NCBI RefSeq assembly: GCF_001481295.1
Contig: NZ_LOPS01000047.1
Span: 1 to 64,000 of the forward strand
Direction: 5' to 3'
Source of the DNA: Candidatus Methanomethylophilus sp. 1R26
Lineage (GTDB): Archaea > Thermoplasmatota > Thermoplasmata > Methanomassiliicoccales > Methanomethylophilaceae
DNA length: 64,000 nt
Shown: positions 1-8,817 of the stretch, one piece after another
Position numbering within the stretch: the first letter of the stretch is position 1
Layout of the letters: each line of letters opens with the position of its first letter
Translations under genes and position numbers: made by a program
The notes under the pieces: generated by a model
Told to the model about the DNA's origin: nothing
Database searches by the model: none
What the model saw: only the letters and a program-made list of their open reading frames with translations

Positions 1-152
1 CCTTGCGGATTGAAGGAATGGCTGGCACGTTTTATAAAACATTGCAAAATCGCATGTTTTCAACCAAAAATATCATTTTAAGCTATAACTAAAAGCTGCG
101 GACTCGCCCTGACAGGCAGGGATGCCCCCGCCATTTGTATTTAATGATTTGC

Positions 153-181
153 GCCGTTAACACAGTTCTTTTGTTAACGGC
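153..181. repeat. Inverted repeat downstream of the DUF169 gene
   Basis: Perfect 9-base arms GCCGTTAAC and GTTAACGGC are separated by 11 bases. The repeat lies just past the 3' end of the leftward DUF169 gene, so it could act as its terminator or be a protein-binding dyad. The core CCGTTAAC recurs in the promoter region of the same gene at 997-1004. Bases 1-152 are AT-rich and I see no gene in them. Confidence 0.5.
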
Positions 182-234
182 ATAAAAATGCATTTGAATG
201 AGGCTGGGACGGTACTTCGGCCGTCCCGCGCGGT

Positions 235-957
235 TCAGTCGCGCTTCGCCTTCGCCATCGGGCCGGCGGTGTAGCGGCCGAGGCGGGAGACGTAGCCCTC
301 GATCCGGCCGTACGGGATGCCGACGGCCATCTCATCGGCCTTCATGTCCGTCTTCTTCCTGCACCCAAAGCATCCGATGGAGATGTTAGGCGCCCCGGTC
401 ACGATCGGAATGACCGTGATATCCTCGCATGCGCACTGGAAGGGGGACGTGGAGAACGATACCCGGCCGCCGCGCTCAGCGGTCTCGAGCGGGACCACCC
501 AGTAGATCCTCTCGGGGATGTCGACGATCTCGACCGTGTCGGGGACGAAGTCGGCCTTGGCGAGGGGGCAGACCGCCTCTCCGATGACCTTGTACGGGAT
601 TACCTTCCGCTCGGCGATCATCTTGGCTGCGGCCTCGGGGGTGTCGTGCATGCCGATCTTGGCATGGAACTCGCCGGACGCTACTTTCTCGGGGGTCTCG
701 GCCATGCCGAGCGCCGAAGACCCCACATGGCAGGATTCGTCCTCGGCCGCCATCGCGAGGCAGGCGCCGTTCTTGGCGGCGAACACCGCCTGGCAGTGGC
801 TCATCTGGGCCTCGGGGCGGGAGCAGCATGCCGGGAACTCCTCCCCCTCGCGGATGAGCTTCACCGCTACGGGTTCATGCCTCAGTTTCAGCGCATCTTT
901 CAGCTGCTGCGCGTAATTCTTGTTCGTGTCCAGGAGGGTCTCTCCGGTGCAGGTCAT
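235..957 (-). CDS. DUF169 family cysteine-rich protein
   Basis: A 240-residue protein of the DUF169/COG2043 family, which is common in methanogens and other anaerobes and has no settled function. Visible features are several conserved-looking cysteines (CCSRPEA near residue 44, a CAC motif near 177, and a CFGCRKK stretch near 196) that could bind a metal or Fe-S cluster. There is no signal peptide or membrane segment. It is a single gene, divergent from argF, with short GTTAAC-type dyads on both flanks. Family assignment is fairly sure; the role is unknown. Confidence 0.8.
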   Translation of the reverse strand: MTCTGETLLDTNKNYAQQLKDALKLRHEPVAVKLIREGEEFPACCSRPEAQMSHCQAVFAAKNGACLAMAAEDESCHVGSSALGMAETPEKVASGEFHAKIGMHDTPEAAAKMIAERKVIPYKVIGEAVCPLAKADFVPDTVEIVDIPERIYWVVPLETAERGGRVSFSTSPFQCACEDITVIPIVTGAPNISIGCFGCRKKTDMKADEMAVGIPYGRIEGYVSRLGRYTAGPMAKAKRD

Positions 958-982
958 GATGGCATCATTGCGTTCCGCAGAT

Positions 983-1003
983 TTAACGTTGAATATCCGT
1001 TAA
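983..1003. promoter_or_regulatory. Small dyad between DUF169 and argF
   Basis: TTAACG (983-988) and CGTTAA (998-1003) form a 6-base inverted repeat in the divergent intergenic region. CCGTTAAC at 997-1004 matches the arm of the repeat at 153-181. It could be an operator for either gene; this is inference from position and repetition only. Confidence 0.3.
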
Positions 1004-1153
1004 CTATAGTTTCGGACACTGCCCGCCGCCGATATGGCCCGGAACGCGCGTTTCGAACAGAGCGGACCGCGAATTATCATGTTCTTATTACAGCGAAACA
1101 GGAACGGGCCGTCAACAGCAACCTATTACTATTTTCGCGTATATCGGAAGGGC

Positions 1154-2071
1154 ATGGGAAAAAGGAATCTGATCTCCGTTGTTGACATGAAGGATGAGTG
1201 GCCTGCCCTCGTCGATCTCGGCATCAAGCTCAAGAAGGAGAGGGGGCACCACGGCGACCCCCTCAAGGGCAAGACCCTCGCCATGATGTTCGAGAAGCCC
1301 AGCACCAGGACCAGGACTTCCTTCGATGTCGCCATCACCGAGCTCGGGGGGCATGCGCTCTACCTCGACGTCAGCAAGATGCAGATGGGCCACGGGGAGA
1401 CCGTGGAGGACACCGCGAGGGTCCTCAGCCGCTTCGTGCACGGCATCATGTACCGCGCCTTCGACTACAAGATGATGGACAAGCTCGGCGAGTGGGCCAC
1501 CGTCCCCGTCATCAGCGGGCTCGACAACCTCGAGCACCCCTGCCAGGCACTGGCCGACATGATCACCATCAAAGAGAAGTTCGGCAACTTCCACGGGAGG
1601 AAGCTCGTCTTCCTCGGCGACGGCAACAACGTCTGCAACTCGCTGCTCTACGCCTGCGCCATCATGGGCATGGACATGGTCGCCTGCTGCCCCGCCACCA
1701 GGATGCCGAACGCGGAGATCCTGTACAATGCGACCCAGATCGCCAACGCCAACGGGAGCAAGATCATCGCGTCCCACGACCCTCAGGAGGCATGCAAGGA
1801 CGCGGACGTGCTCTACACCGACACCTGGATCTCCATGGGCGACACCATATCGGTCGAGGAGGCCGTGAAGCTGTTCCAGATGTACCAGATCAACGACGAC
1901 CTGCTCAAGATCGCGAAGCCCGACTGCATCGTGATGCACTGCCTCCCCGCCCACCGCGGGCAGGAGATCACCAACGATGTCATCGAGAGCCCGCACAGCG
2001 TCGTCTTCGACGAGGCCGAGAACAGGCTCCACGCCCAGAAGGCCGTCCTCTACACCCTGATGAAGGATTGA
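1154..2071 (+). CDS. argF: Ornithine carbamoyltransferase
   Basis: Makes citrulline from ornithine and carbamoyl phosphate in cytosolic arginine synthesis. The 305-residue product has the carbamoyl phosphate motif STRTRTSF (about residue 48), HPCQALADM (about 126) and the ornithine-specific loop HCLPAHRG (about 262); this last motif separates it from aspartate carbamoyltransferase. The open frame extends upstream to 1034, but ATG 1154 gives the usual family length and follows a GGAAGG purine stretch. It is monocistronic and ends at a strong hairpin (2076-2097). Confidence 0.95.
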   Translation: MGKRNLISVVDMKDEWPALVDLGIKLKKERGHHGDPLKGKTLAMMFEKPSTRTRTSFDVAITELGGHALYLDVSKMQMGHGETVEDTARVLSRFVHGIMYRAFDYKMMDKLGEWATVPVISGLDNLEHPCQALADMITIKEKFGNFHGRKLVFLGDGNNVCNSLLYACAIMGMDMVACCPATRMPNAEILYNATQIANANGSKIIASHDPQEACKDADVLYTDTWISMGDTISVEEAVKLFQMYQINDDLLKIAKPDCIVMHCLPAHRGQEITNDVIESPHSVVFDEAENRLHAQKAVLYTLMKD

Positions 2072-2075
2072 AACC

Positions 2076-2097
2076 GGGGCGGGCCGCAGCCCGCCCC
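2076..2097 (+). terminator. Hairpin after argF
   Basis: GGGGCGGGC and GCCCGCCCC form a perfect 9-bp stem with a CGCA loop, 5 bases after the argF stop. It sits between convergent genes and could serve both directions, but there is no long T tract. Confidence 0.5.
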
Positions 2098-2127
2098 CGT
2101 CTTCCGGAATCATGCATTTCCGGGTAT

Positions 2128-3572
2128 TCAGTCCCGGCCGGCATCCCCAGCGCGTTCCGTCTGCGCTTCTATCTCGGCCTCGGCGGCATCGAGGAAAGCT
2201 TCCTCCGATCCTTCCGGGATCGTCGCCCCTGCGGCCACCGAATGGCCCCCTCCGAGCCCGCCCACCTTGGCAGCGGCATCTTTCATGACAAGTGCCAGAT
2301 CGAGGCCTTCCGATACCAGTTCCCTCGGTGCGCGGGCCGAGACCTTGATGCCGTCGTCGGAAGCGGCGAAGGCCACTATCGGCAGGCCTGGGTCAGTGCC
2401 CTCGGAGCCGAGCAGCATCCCCGCGACGATCCCCACCACGGTGTCCCTGATCTCCTGCCCGGCGTCGAACCACTGAAGGTAGCGGCGCCTGCGTATGAGG
2501 TGGTTGGCCTTCACGAGGTCCAGCGCGGCGGCGATGTTCTTCCTGTGGTCGGCGCGGTTGCGCTCGGCGTCGGCCATCGCCGAGAGGTCGCCCTTGCAGA
2601 GCCTGTCCCCGGTGCGGCAGTCATCGTACCTTCCGCAGGAGTTCAGGAGGGTCGCGAACTCCTTGGCGTCGTGGAGGCCGGAATGCAGCCTGTAACGCTC
2701 GATCCCGTAGACCTCGCCGATGATGGCGGGCCGGTCCCCGGGGGCCGCGTTCGAGAGGAGCTCGTCGGCGATCACCGCCCGGTCCCCTGGATCGAGGTCG
2801 CACCAGGTGCGCCTCTTCCCATCGGCGCCGGCCTCGGCGATGCCGTAGCGCCCAAGCAGGGCCTGGCAGGCCTCGCGGGTATCGGTGAGGCCCTTCACCG
2901 CCGGCTCCCCGTACTGCAGGTACGAGACGACCCCGCGGCTCTCCCGCCCGAAATAGCGGATCCCCTGGGAGACCGAGACGTCGCCCTCGACGATAGCGTC
3001 CTCCAGGATCAGGCGGTTCCAGCTGACGAGCTTGGAGCAGCGGTCGTCCTGGAAATCCCCCAGGCGCCGACGACCGCGAGATATGCCAGATCGCGGTTCC
3101 GGGGATCTATCTCCTTCGCCAGGAGGTAGGTCATGCCGGCCCCGCAGACCTCGTACGAGCCGGACCTGCCGTAGAGGTGGGGGTTAAGCTGATAGGCCCT
3201 GCGGAAGCTGTCGAGCATGGTCTGCCCGCGCTTCCTCCATTCCGGGTCGGGGACGTGATGGTCGGTGACGACGATGCCGTCCCTGATGAAGCGGGACATG
3301 TAGGCGCTGCCCAGGTCGCATACCCAGACGAGGTCCCGGCCGCAGGAGTTTATCATCTCCACGGTGTCCTCCGAGATCTTCTTCTCGTAATCGACGGCGA
3401 AATCCTTGCCCAGGCGCTCCAGGGCGGCCGATGCGATCGCGCCGGCGGATATCCCGTCGGCATCGATGTGCGTGACCACCAGGACCGAACCGGCGCCCCT
3501 GACGGTGCCGGCGGCTTTCCTGAGCTCTGATGACAGCCTCGGGTCGATCCCGTCGGGCACGGCAGCTTCCAT
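2128..3572 (-). CDS. DHH/DHHA1 phosphoesterase, RecJ/GAN-like (frameshifted)
   Basis: Archaeal RecJ-like nuclease or phosphoesterase, expected to degrade single-stranded nucleic acid in replication or repair. Visible motifs are THIDADGISAGA near residue 44, a CDLGS stretch near 92, VVTDHHVPD near 106, and a C-terminal DHHA1 glycine loop GGLGGGHSVAAGA. The frame is broken near 3063: adding one base to the GG run there restores a continuous reading (ALGDFQDD instead of AWGISRTT), giving about 481 residues. ATG 3572 is chosen because the conserved region starts soon after; longer upstream reading is antisense to the neighbour. Whether the substrate is DNA or a small nucleotide cannot be read from the sequence. 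Confidence 0.85.
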
Positions 3573-3647
3573 CGGACCCGTATACGGGCAGCATGGTATT
3601 AAGCGCTCGCAGGCTGGAGGAAGGAAAGACGGATTAACCCCCGTTCC

Positions 3648-4388
3648 ATGGGACATGCCATGGGAGCGAGGACGGTCAGGATCATGCCGGGGGCGACGAT
3701 AACCAACGACAGGTGCCTGATCCTGGACGACGGCCCTACCGCGGTGGTCGGGGACCTCCACCTGGGATATGAGAGCGCCCTCGAGGACGAGGGCATGTTC
3801 ATCCCCAGGATCAACACCGAATCCGTGCGCGAGAGGCTCAACGAGGTCATCGACCGCTACGAGCCCGGGCGCATAGTCCTGCTCGGGGACATCAAGCACG
3901 ATTTCCGCCGCTCCAGCTACAAGGCCAGAGAGGAGGTCAGGAGCATCGTGAAGCTGGTCTCCGACGCGGCCGAGACCGTGGTCATAAAGGGGAACCACGA
4001 CAACTACCTGCAGAACATCGTGGGCGACATGGGCCTCACCGCCGTGGATAACATAGATATCGGAGGTTTCAGGCTCGAGCACGGCCATGTGGACTCCGGC
4101 GTGCGCCCGGTGATCATCGGCCATGAGCACCCGTCCGTGAGGATACCCGGGGAGCTCAGCGGAAGCGTCAAGCTGCAGTGCTACGTGGTCGCCAGGAAGG
4201 AAGGGGTCATCGTCATTCCTCCCTTCAGCCGCTTCGCCTCCGGCAACGACCTCAACCCCGGGCCCGATGCCGTCATGGCCCCCGCCCTGAAGGCGTGCGA
4301 CATAGAGAACGCCGAGATCTACGGCATCAGCGAGATGGGCCTGATGGAGTTCGGGAAGCTCGAGGACATCTCCATGCTGAGCATCTGA
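3648..4388 (+). CDS. Calcineurin-like metallophosphoesterase
   Basis: A 246-residue metal-dependent phosphoesterase of the archaeal COG1407 type. Metal-ligand motifs are visible in order: VVGDLHLGYE (about residue 38), LLGDIKHDF (about 80), IKGNHDNY (about 113), and HGHVD and IIGHEHP (about 145-162). Homologues often sit beside helicase or nuclease genes; here the divergent neighbour is a RecJ-like nuclease, hinting at nucleic-acid metabolism, but the substrate is unknown. ATG 3648 or the in-frame ATG 3660 could be the start. Confidence 0.85.
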   Translation: MGHAMGARTVRIMPGATITNDRCLILDDGPTAVVGDLHLGYESALEDEGMFIPRINTESVRERLNEVIDRYEPGRIVLLGDIKHDFRRSSYKAREEVRSIVKLVSDAAETVVIKGNHDNYLQNIVGDMGLTAVDNIDIGGFRLEHGHVDSGVRPVIIGHEHPSVRIPGELSGSVKLQCYVVARKEGVIVIPPFSRFASGNDLNPGPDAVMAPALKACDIENAEIYGISEMGLMEFGKLEDISMLSI

Positions 4389-4491
4389 ACAGGCGGCCGC
4401 CCCGAGCGCGGCGCTGCCGGCACCGCCTGCCTGCGGTTCATCTTCTTTTTTATAGATGCTTGCGCATTCGTGAGCCAAGGAGACACAAATC

Positions 4492-5540
4492 ATGGCAATG
4501 ACTCCCAGAGAAAGAGTAACCGCAGCTATGAACAAAGAGAACCTCGACAGGCCCCCGGCGGCCATCTTCACCCAGTCCGCCACCATCGGCCAGATGGACG
4601 CCACCGGCGCCGCCTGGCCCGAGGCCCACAAGAACGCTGAGGTCATGGCGAAACTCGCTGCCGCTCAGGCCGATGTCTTCGGATTCGAGTGCTGCAGGAC
4701 CTCGTTCTGCCTGACCGCCGAGGCCGAGAGGCTCGGATGCGTCGTCGATGTCACCAAGAAGGACGCGGCCCCCATGATCAAGAGCCACCCCTTCAAGTTC
4801 GACTGCATGGAGGGCGTCTACGACGACCCCGCCGCGCTCATGCCTGCCGACGAGTTCCTCAAGGGAGGCCGTGTCGCTGAGGTCATCAAATCCGCCGCTA
4901 TCCTCAAGAAGAACAAGGGGAACGACTACTGCATCGTCGCCGGAACCACCGGGCCCTTCACCCTGGCCGGCCACATGGTCAGCACCGAGAACCTCATCTT
5001 CGGAATGATGATGGCCCCTGAGGAGGTCGACAAGTGGACCGCCGCCATCACCCCCTACTGCAAAGAGTACGCCCAGGCCCTCATCGACAACGGCGCCGAC
5101 ATCATCCAGATGTCCGAGCCCTCGGGATCCACCGACATGCTCGCCCCCGAGATGTTCCAGGAGGCCGCCGGCAGGGCCGTCACCGCTTCCCTCGGAGCCA
5201 CCAACGGCGGCCTCGGCAACATCCTCCACATCTGCGGAGACGCTACCCCATCATCGACCAGATGGCCGCCTGCGGCCCGTCCGTGAAGGGTATCTCCATC
5301 GAGGAGAAGGTCGACCCCTACAAGGCTGTCGAGAAGGTCGGCGGAAAGACCGTCCTGGTCGGAAACGTCGGATCTGTGAAGCCCCTCTTCCAGGGAACCC
5401 CCGAGGAGGTCAAGGAAGGCGTCTTCAAGTCCTGCGACGCCGGCTTCAACATCATCTCCTCCGGATGCGGAATCGCTCCCGCTACCTCGGACGAGAACAT
5501 GAGGGCCTTCGTCGAGGCCGTCAAGAACTTCAAGCACTGA
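4492..5540 (+). CDS. mtaA: Methylcobalamin:coenzyme M methyltransferase, MtaA/MtbA type (frameshifted)
   Basis: Transfers the methyl group from a methylated corrinoid protein to coenzyme M, the step feeding methyl-CoM reductase in methylotrophic methanogenesis. It belongs to the uroporphyrinogen decarboxylase fold family. The zinc-site motif HICGD (about residue 247) and the later cysteine in SSGCGIAP (about 325) are present. The CCCC run at 5246-5249 is one base short; restoring a C rejoins HICGDATP to IIDQMAACGPS and gives 349 residues, the family's usual size. It stands alone between a metallophosphoesterase and a tRNA gene, with no corrinoid protein beside it. Methanol versus methylamine specificity cannot be decided. 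Confidence 0.88.
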
Positions 5541-5563
5541 GTTCCTGACCCTGAAACCCTTTA

Positions 5564-5584
5564 CCGGGAGGCCCGGCCTCCCGG
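5564..5584 (+). terminator. Hairpin after mtaA
   Basis: CCGGGAGGC and GCCTCCCGG form a perfect 9-bp stem with a CCG loop, followed by a pyrimidine-rich CCTTCTTCTC. It lies 23 bases past the mtaA stop. Confidence 0.6.
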
Positions 5585-5600
5585 CCTTCTTCTCACAATA

Positions 5601-5612
5601 TTTATCTATAAA
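5601..5612 (+). promoter_or_regulatory. TATA box of tRNA-His
   Basis: TTTATCTATAAA lies about 30-40 bases upstream of the tRNA 5' end, the spacing expected for an archaeal TATA box. Confidence 0.5.
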
Positions 5613-5639
5613 AACGGGATAGACCGGTTCTGACCAGAT

Positions 5640-5714
5640 GGCTGGGATAGTATAGCCTGGTTAGTATAGGGGACTGTGGATCCCTTGACTCGAGTTCAAA
5701 TCTCGGTCCCGGCC
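5640..5714 (+). tRNA. tRNA-His (GTG)
   Basis: The cloverleaf can be drawn by hand. The acceptor GCTGGGA pairs with TCCCGGC (one T-G). The anticodon stem GGGGA/TCCCT holds the loop CTGTGGA with anticodon GTG. The T arm is TCGAG TTCAAAT CTCGG. A G precedes position 1 (5640) and the discriminator is C (5714), the G-1:C73 pair that marks histidine tRNAs. CCA is not encoded. Confidence 0.9.
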
Positions 5715-5822
5715 CTCCCTTCGCATTTTCCTGCACTGCGGATCGATTTCCGCTGATTCCCGTGAGCGGTTTTAATAAACGGGCGGCTTATCTGAGCCGG
5801 GGCACGGTCCCCGGATGATATT

Positions 5823-6518
5823 ATGACTCTTGTAAACAGCAGAAGAGACGACAGGGTGATGGTGTTCATCGACCTGATGAACATGGAGCTGAGCGTGAAG
5901 CCGTTCGAGGCCGAGAAGTTCAGGCTGGATTATCCCATGATGGTAAGGGAGCTTGTAGGGGAACGCGACCTGGTGGGCGCTTATGTTTTCGATACCGGGC
6001 TGGACGGCGGGCAGAACGACAAGATGCGCCCGTTCCACGATAAGCTCAGCTATCAGGGTTTCCGTGTCATGACCAGGGACTCCTACGATCCCGAGAGGAA
6101 GGAGCAGAAGGAGATCGACGTGGCCATGGCCTGCGAGATGGTGACCCATGCCCTCCAGGACCATTACGATGTCGCTATAGTGGTGAGCGGGGACGGGGAT
6201 TTCGTACCGGCCATACAGCATGTGCAGTCGGCAGGCAAGATGGTCGAGGTGGCATCGTTCTCCAATTCGGTGAGCGGGCGCATAAAGCGCTTCGCCGACA
6301 GGTTCTATGCATTGGAGAAGATGCCCATACTGAGCGCGTTCAACTACCCCAACGAGAAGGACCCAGAGGAAAAGACCGGCGCCGATAAGGACAGTGCAGA
6401 GAGCGCCGCCGCGGCGGATGCCCCGGAGCATGCCGATGAAGCTCCTGCGGCGGCCGCTGTCCTGCCCGAACAGCCCGAGCAGAAGGCCCAGGAGGCGGAG
6501 CGATATGAACCGCGATGA
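5823..6518 (+). CDS. NYN-domain (PIN-like) ribonuclease candidate, LabA/DUF88 family
   Basis: A 231-residue protein. Residues about 10-165 form a NYN domain, a PIN-like metal-dependent RNase fold: an N-terminal acidic site VFIDLMNME, a central KEIDVAMACEM, and the C-terminal acidic loop VSGDGDFVPAI are all present, so the catalytic acids look intact. The last 60 residues are Ala/Glu/Pro-rich and likely disordered. The next gene starts inside its 3' end (14-base overlap), and the RNA ligase RtcB follows, suggesting RNA processing or repair. A TATA-like TTTTAATAAAC lies at 5770-5780. Confidence 0.8.
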   Translation: MTLVNSRRDDRVMVFIDLMNMELSVKPFEAEKFRLDYPMMVRELVGERDLVGAYVFDTGLDGGQNDKMRPFHDKLSYQGFRVMTRDSYDPERKEQKEIDVAMACEMVTHALQDHYDVAIVVSGDGDFVPAIQHVQSAGKMVEVASFSNSVSGRIKRFADRFYALEKMPILSAFNYPNEKDPEEKTGADKDSAESAAAADAPEHADEAPAAAAVLPEQPEQKAQEAERYEPR

Positions 6519-7355
6519 TTTCGTCTACTCGCATGTATCGAAGTTCGGCATCAACGACGGGGACTGGAGGTACCTCACCCAGTCCGCTGCCCTGAAGTTC
6601 GAGATGGATAAGAAAGGCAACGTCTCGTCCATATACAAGGGGCTCTACGTCTACCGCGACCGCGATTCGGAGGAGAACATACTTCCCGGGGAGACGTGGA
6701 TCGTCTCCCTCACCCTCAACCCCAAGACCGAGAGCAATTACTTCGCGAAGGGAATCATGAGGATCGACGCCAGGTTCCTCTTCGACCTGGAGAAGGACCA
6801 GATGGACGAGATCGCCGATGCGTCTGGAACAACTGCCGGAAGGAGATCGAGGAGAGCTTCGCCTCGAGGTTCGAGGCCGAGAAGAGCAAACTCGTCGAGG
6901 AAGCGGTCGCCGAGAGGACCGCTGCATACAAGAGCCAGATCGATGAGGCCAACGCCAAGGTGTCGTCCCTCGAGAACAAGATAGAGGAGGATGCGCAGAT
7001 CATCGATTCGCTCAAGAAGAAGCAGGCTGCCCCCGAGGCCGCTCCCGATGCCGCAGCCGCGGCCATCCCCGGGTTCGAGTCCCTCGGCAGGCAGTTCCCG
7101 ACCGAGATCGACGTCATGCGCATCGGCCCCGATACCCTCTATTCCTCGGATTTCAGCGGCAGGTACAGCGCGCATGTCAGCGCGGACAGGAGGAAGCTCC
7201 TGATGGTGCCGGACGCCAACGGGCCCGTCATCTGCATCGAGAACATGGTGACTATCGCCGGCCTCAGCTACATGGTGCCGTACAACGGCCAGGAGCATAA
7301 GCTGATCAGCAAGTACAGCCCCGTCCACGGCGGTGTGCTGATATTCATCTCGTGA
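6505..7355 (+). CDS. Unknown coiled-coil protein between NYN and RtcB genes (frameshifted)
   Basis: Not a family I recognise. The restored product is about 283 residues in three parts. Residues 1-105 are a mixed, probably beta-rich domain. Residues about 110-170 are a charged coiled coil (KSKLVEEAVAERTAAYKSQ, then ENKIEEDAQIIDSLKKK). After an Ala/Pro linker, the last 95 residues are a globular domain ending in GGVLIFIS. The frame breaks at 6822: adding one G reads ADAVWNNCRKE. ATG 6505 overlaps the NYN gene and the stop is 10 bases before RtcB, so all three are probably co-transcribed. An adaptor or RNA-binding role is only a guess. Confidence 0.65.
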
Positions 7356-7365
7356 GGTCTGGCAC

Positions 7366-8817
7366 ATGGGAACCGAATGGAAAGGCAAGATCGAGAAGGT
7401 CGATGAGCACAGGTGGAGGATCCCCAAAGAGGAGTTCCCCTGGATGAGGACGGACGCCGTCCTCTATTCGAACGACCGCCTCATATCGACGGCGCTCGGG
7501 GACAATTCGCCACAGCAGGCGGCCAACGTCGCCGCCCTGCCCGGGATCGTCGGGAACTCCATGGCCATGCCCGACATGCATTGGGGATACGGATTCCCCA
7601 TCGGCGGAGTCGCCGCGGTAGACGCCTACGAAGGCAGCATCTCCCCCGGAGGGATCGGGTTCGACATAAACTGCGGGGTGCGCCTCATCAAGACCGACCT
7701 CACCCTGGAGGACATCGGCGACGTCAAGCCCCTGATGGACGAGCTCTACCGGAACATACCCTCGGGGCTCGGCTCCAAAGGGCTCACCAGGATCACCGAC
7801 AGGGACCTCTCGGACATACTCGAATCGGGATCGGAATGGGCCGTCGAGAACGGCTACGGCTGGGAAAGCGACCTGGACGTCACCGAGGAGAAGGGCTGCA
7901 TGAAGGACGCCGACCCGGCCGGGGTCAGCGACAGGGCCCGCAAGCGCGGGCTCTCGGAGCTCGGCTCGATCGGCTCCGGCAACCATTTCCTCGAACTGGA
8001 TGTGGTCGACGACGTGTTCGACGAGGCCACCGCCAAAGCGTACGGCCTGAAGAAGGGCTGCGTGACTATCACCGTCCACTGCGGCTCGCGCGGACTGGGA
8101 CATCAGATAGCCACCGAGTACGTGCAGAAGATGGAGCGCTACATGAAGCGTCCGGAGTGCAGCTCCCCGACCGCCAGCTGGCCTGCGCCCCGCTGTCGTC
8201 CTCCCTCGGCGCGGAGTACTACCGCGCCATGTGCTGCGGCGCCAACTACGCATGGGCCAACAGCAGATGATCACCTCGTGGGCCAGGGAGTCCTTCGAGA
8301 AGATCCTGGGGGATTCGGCCGAGAGCATGGGGATGGAGGTCGTCTACGATGTGGCGCACAACATCGCCAAGATGGAGGCGCACACCTCCGACGGCAGCAG
8401 GCGTGACGTGCTCGTGCACAGGAAGGGCGCCACCCGCGCGTTCGCCCCCGGCAGGCCGGAGATAACCCAGAAATACCGCGACTTCGGGCAGCCGGTCCTC
8501 ATACCCGGGGACATGTCCACCGGCACTTACGTGCTCGCCGGCAGGAAGGGCGCCATGGAGCAGACCTTCGGGTCGACCTGCCACGGCGCCGGGAGCAGAT
8601 GTCCAGGAAGACAGCCGTGGAGCAGCTGAACATCGCCGATATCAGGAGGAGGATGGCCGATGAGGGGATATACCTCAGGTCGGCCTCCGACGACGGCGTC
8701 CTCGAGGAGGCGCCTCAGGCCTACAAGAACGTCAGCGACGTCATCGAGGTGGTCTGCGGGGCCGGCCTGACGGCCAAGGTCGCGAAGCTCACCCCGATAG
8801 GGGTCGTGAAGGGCTGA
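7366..8817 (+). CDS. rtcB: RNA-splicing ligase RtcB (three frameshifts)
   Basis: GTP- and Mn-dependent ligase joining 2',3'-cyclic phosphate (or 3'-phosphate) and 5'-OH RNA ends; in archaea it seals tRNA exons. Motifs in order: [24 protein letters not shown] (metal cysteine, about residue 103), [18 protein letters not shown] (about 238), and the guanylylated-histidine motif TCHGAG (about 406). Single-base losses at 8157, 8263 and 8595, each a G beside a G in the inferred true sequence, break the frame. Repair gives 484 residues, the normal archaeal length. It is last in an operon behind the NYN and coiled-coil genes. I do not see an archease gene in the window. Confidence 0.92.

Noticed and set aside
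1198-3129. Long plus-strand open frame (643 codons) across argF and the DHH gene
   Set aside because: It is out of frame with argF, antisense to the DHH gene, Arg/His/Pro-rich and without motifs; it arises from the high GC content.
4492-5540. Pyrrolysine readthrough in the methyltransferase gene
   Set aside because: The interruption is a frameshift, not an in-frame TAG; MtaA/MtbA proteins do not carry pyrrolysine.
7366-8817. Programmed frameshifting in rtcB
   Set aside because: Three shifts in one gene, no slippery heptamers, and the same kind of G loss in many unrelated genes; an error process explains it better.
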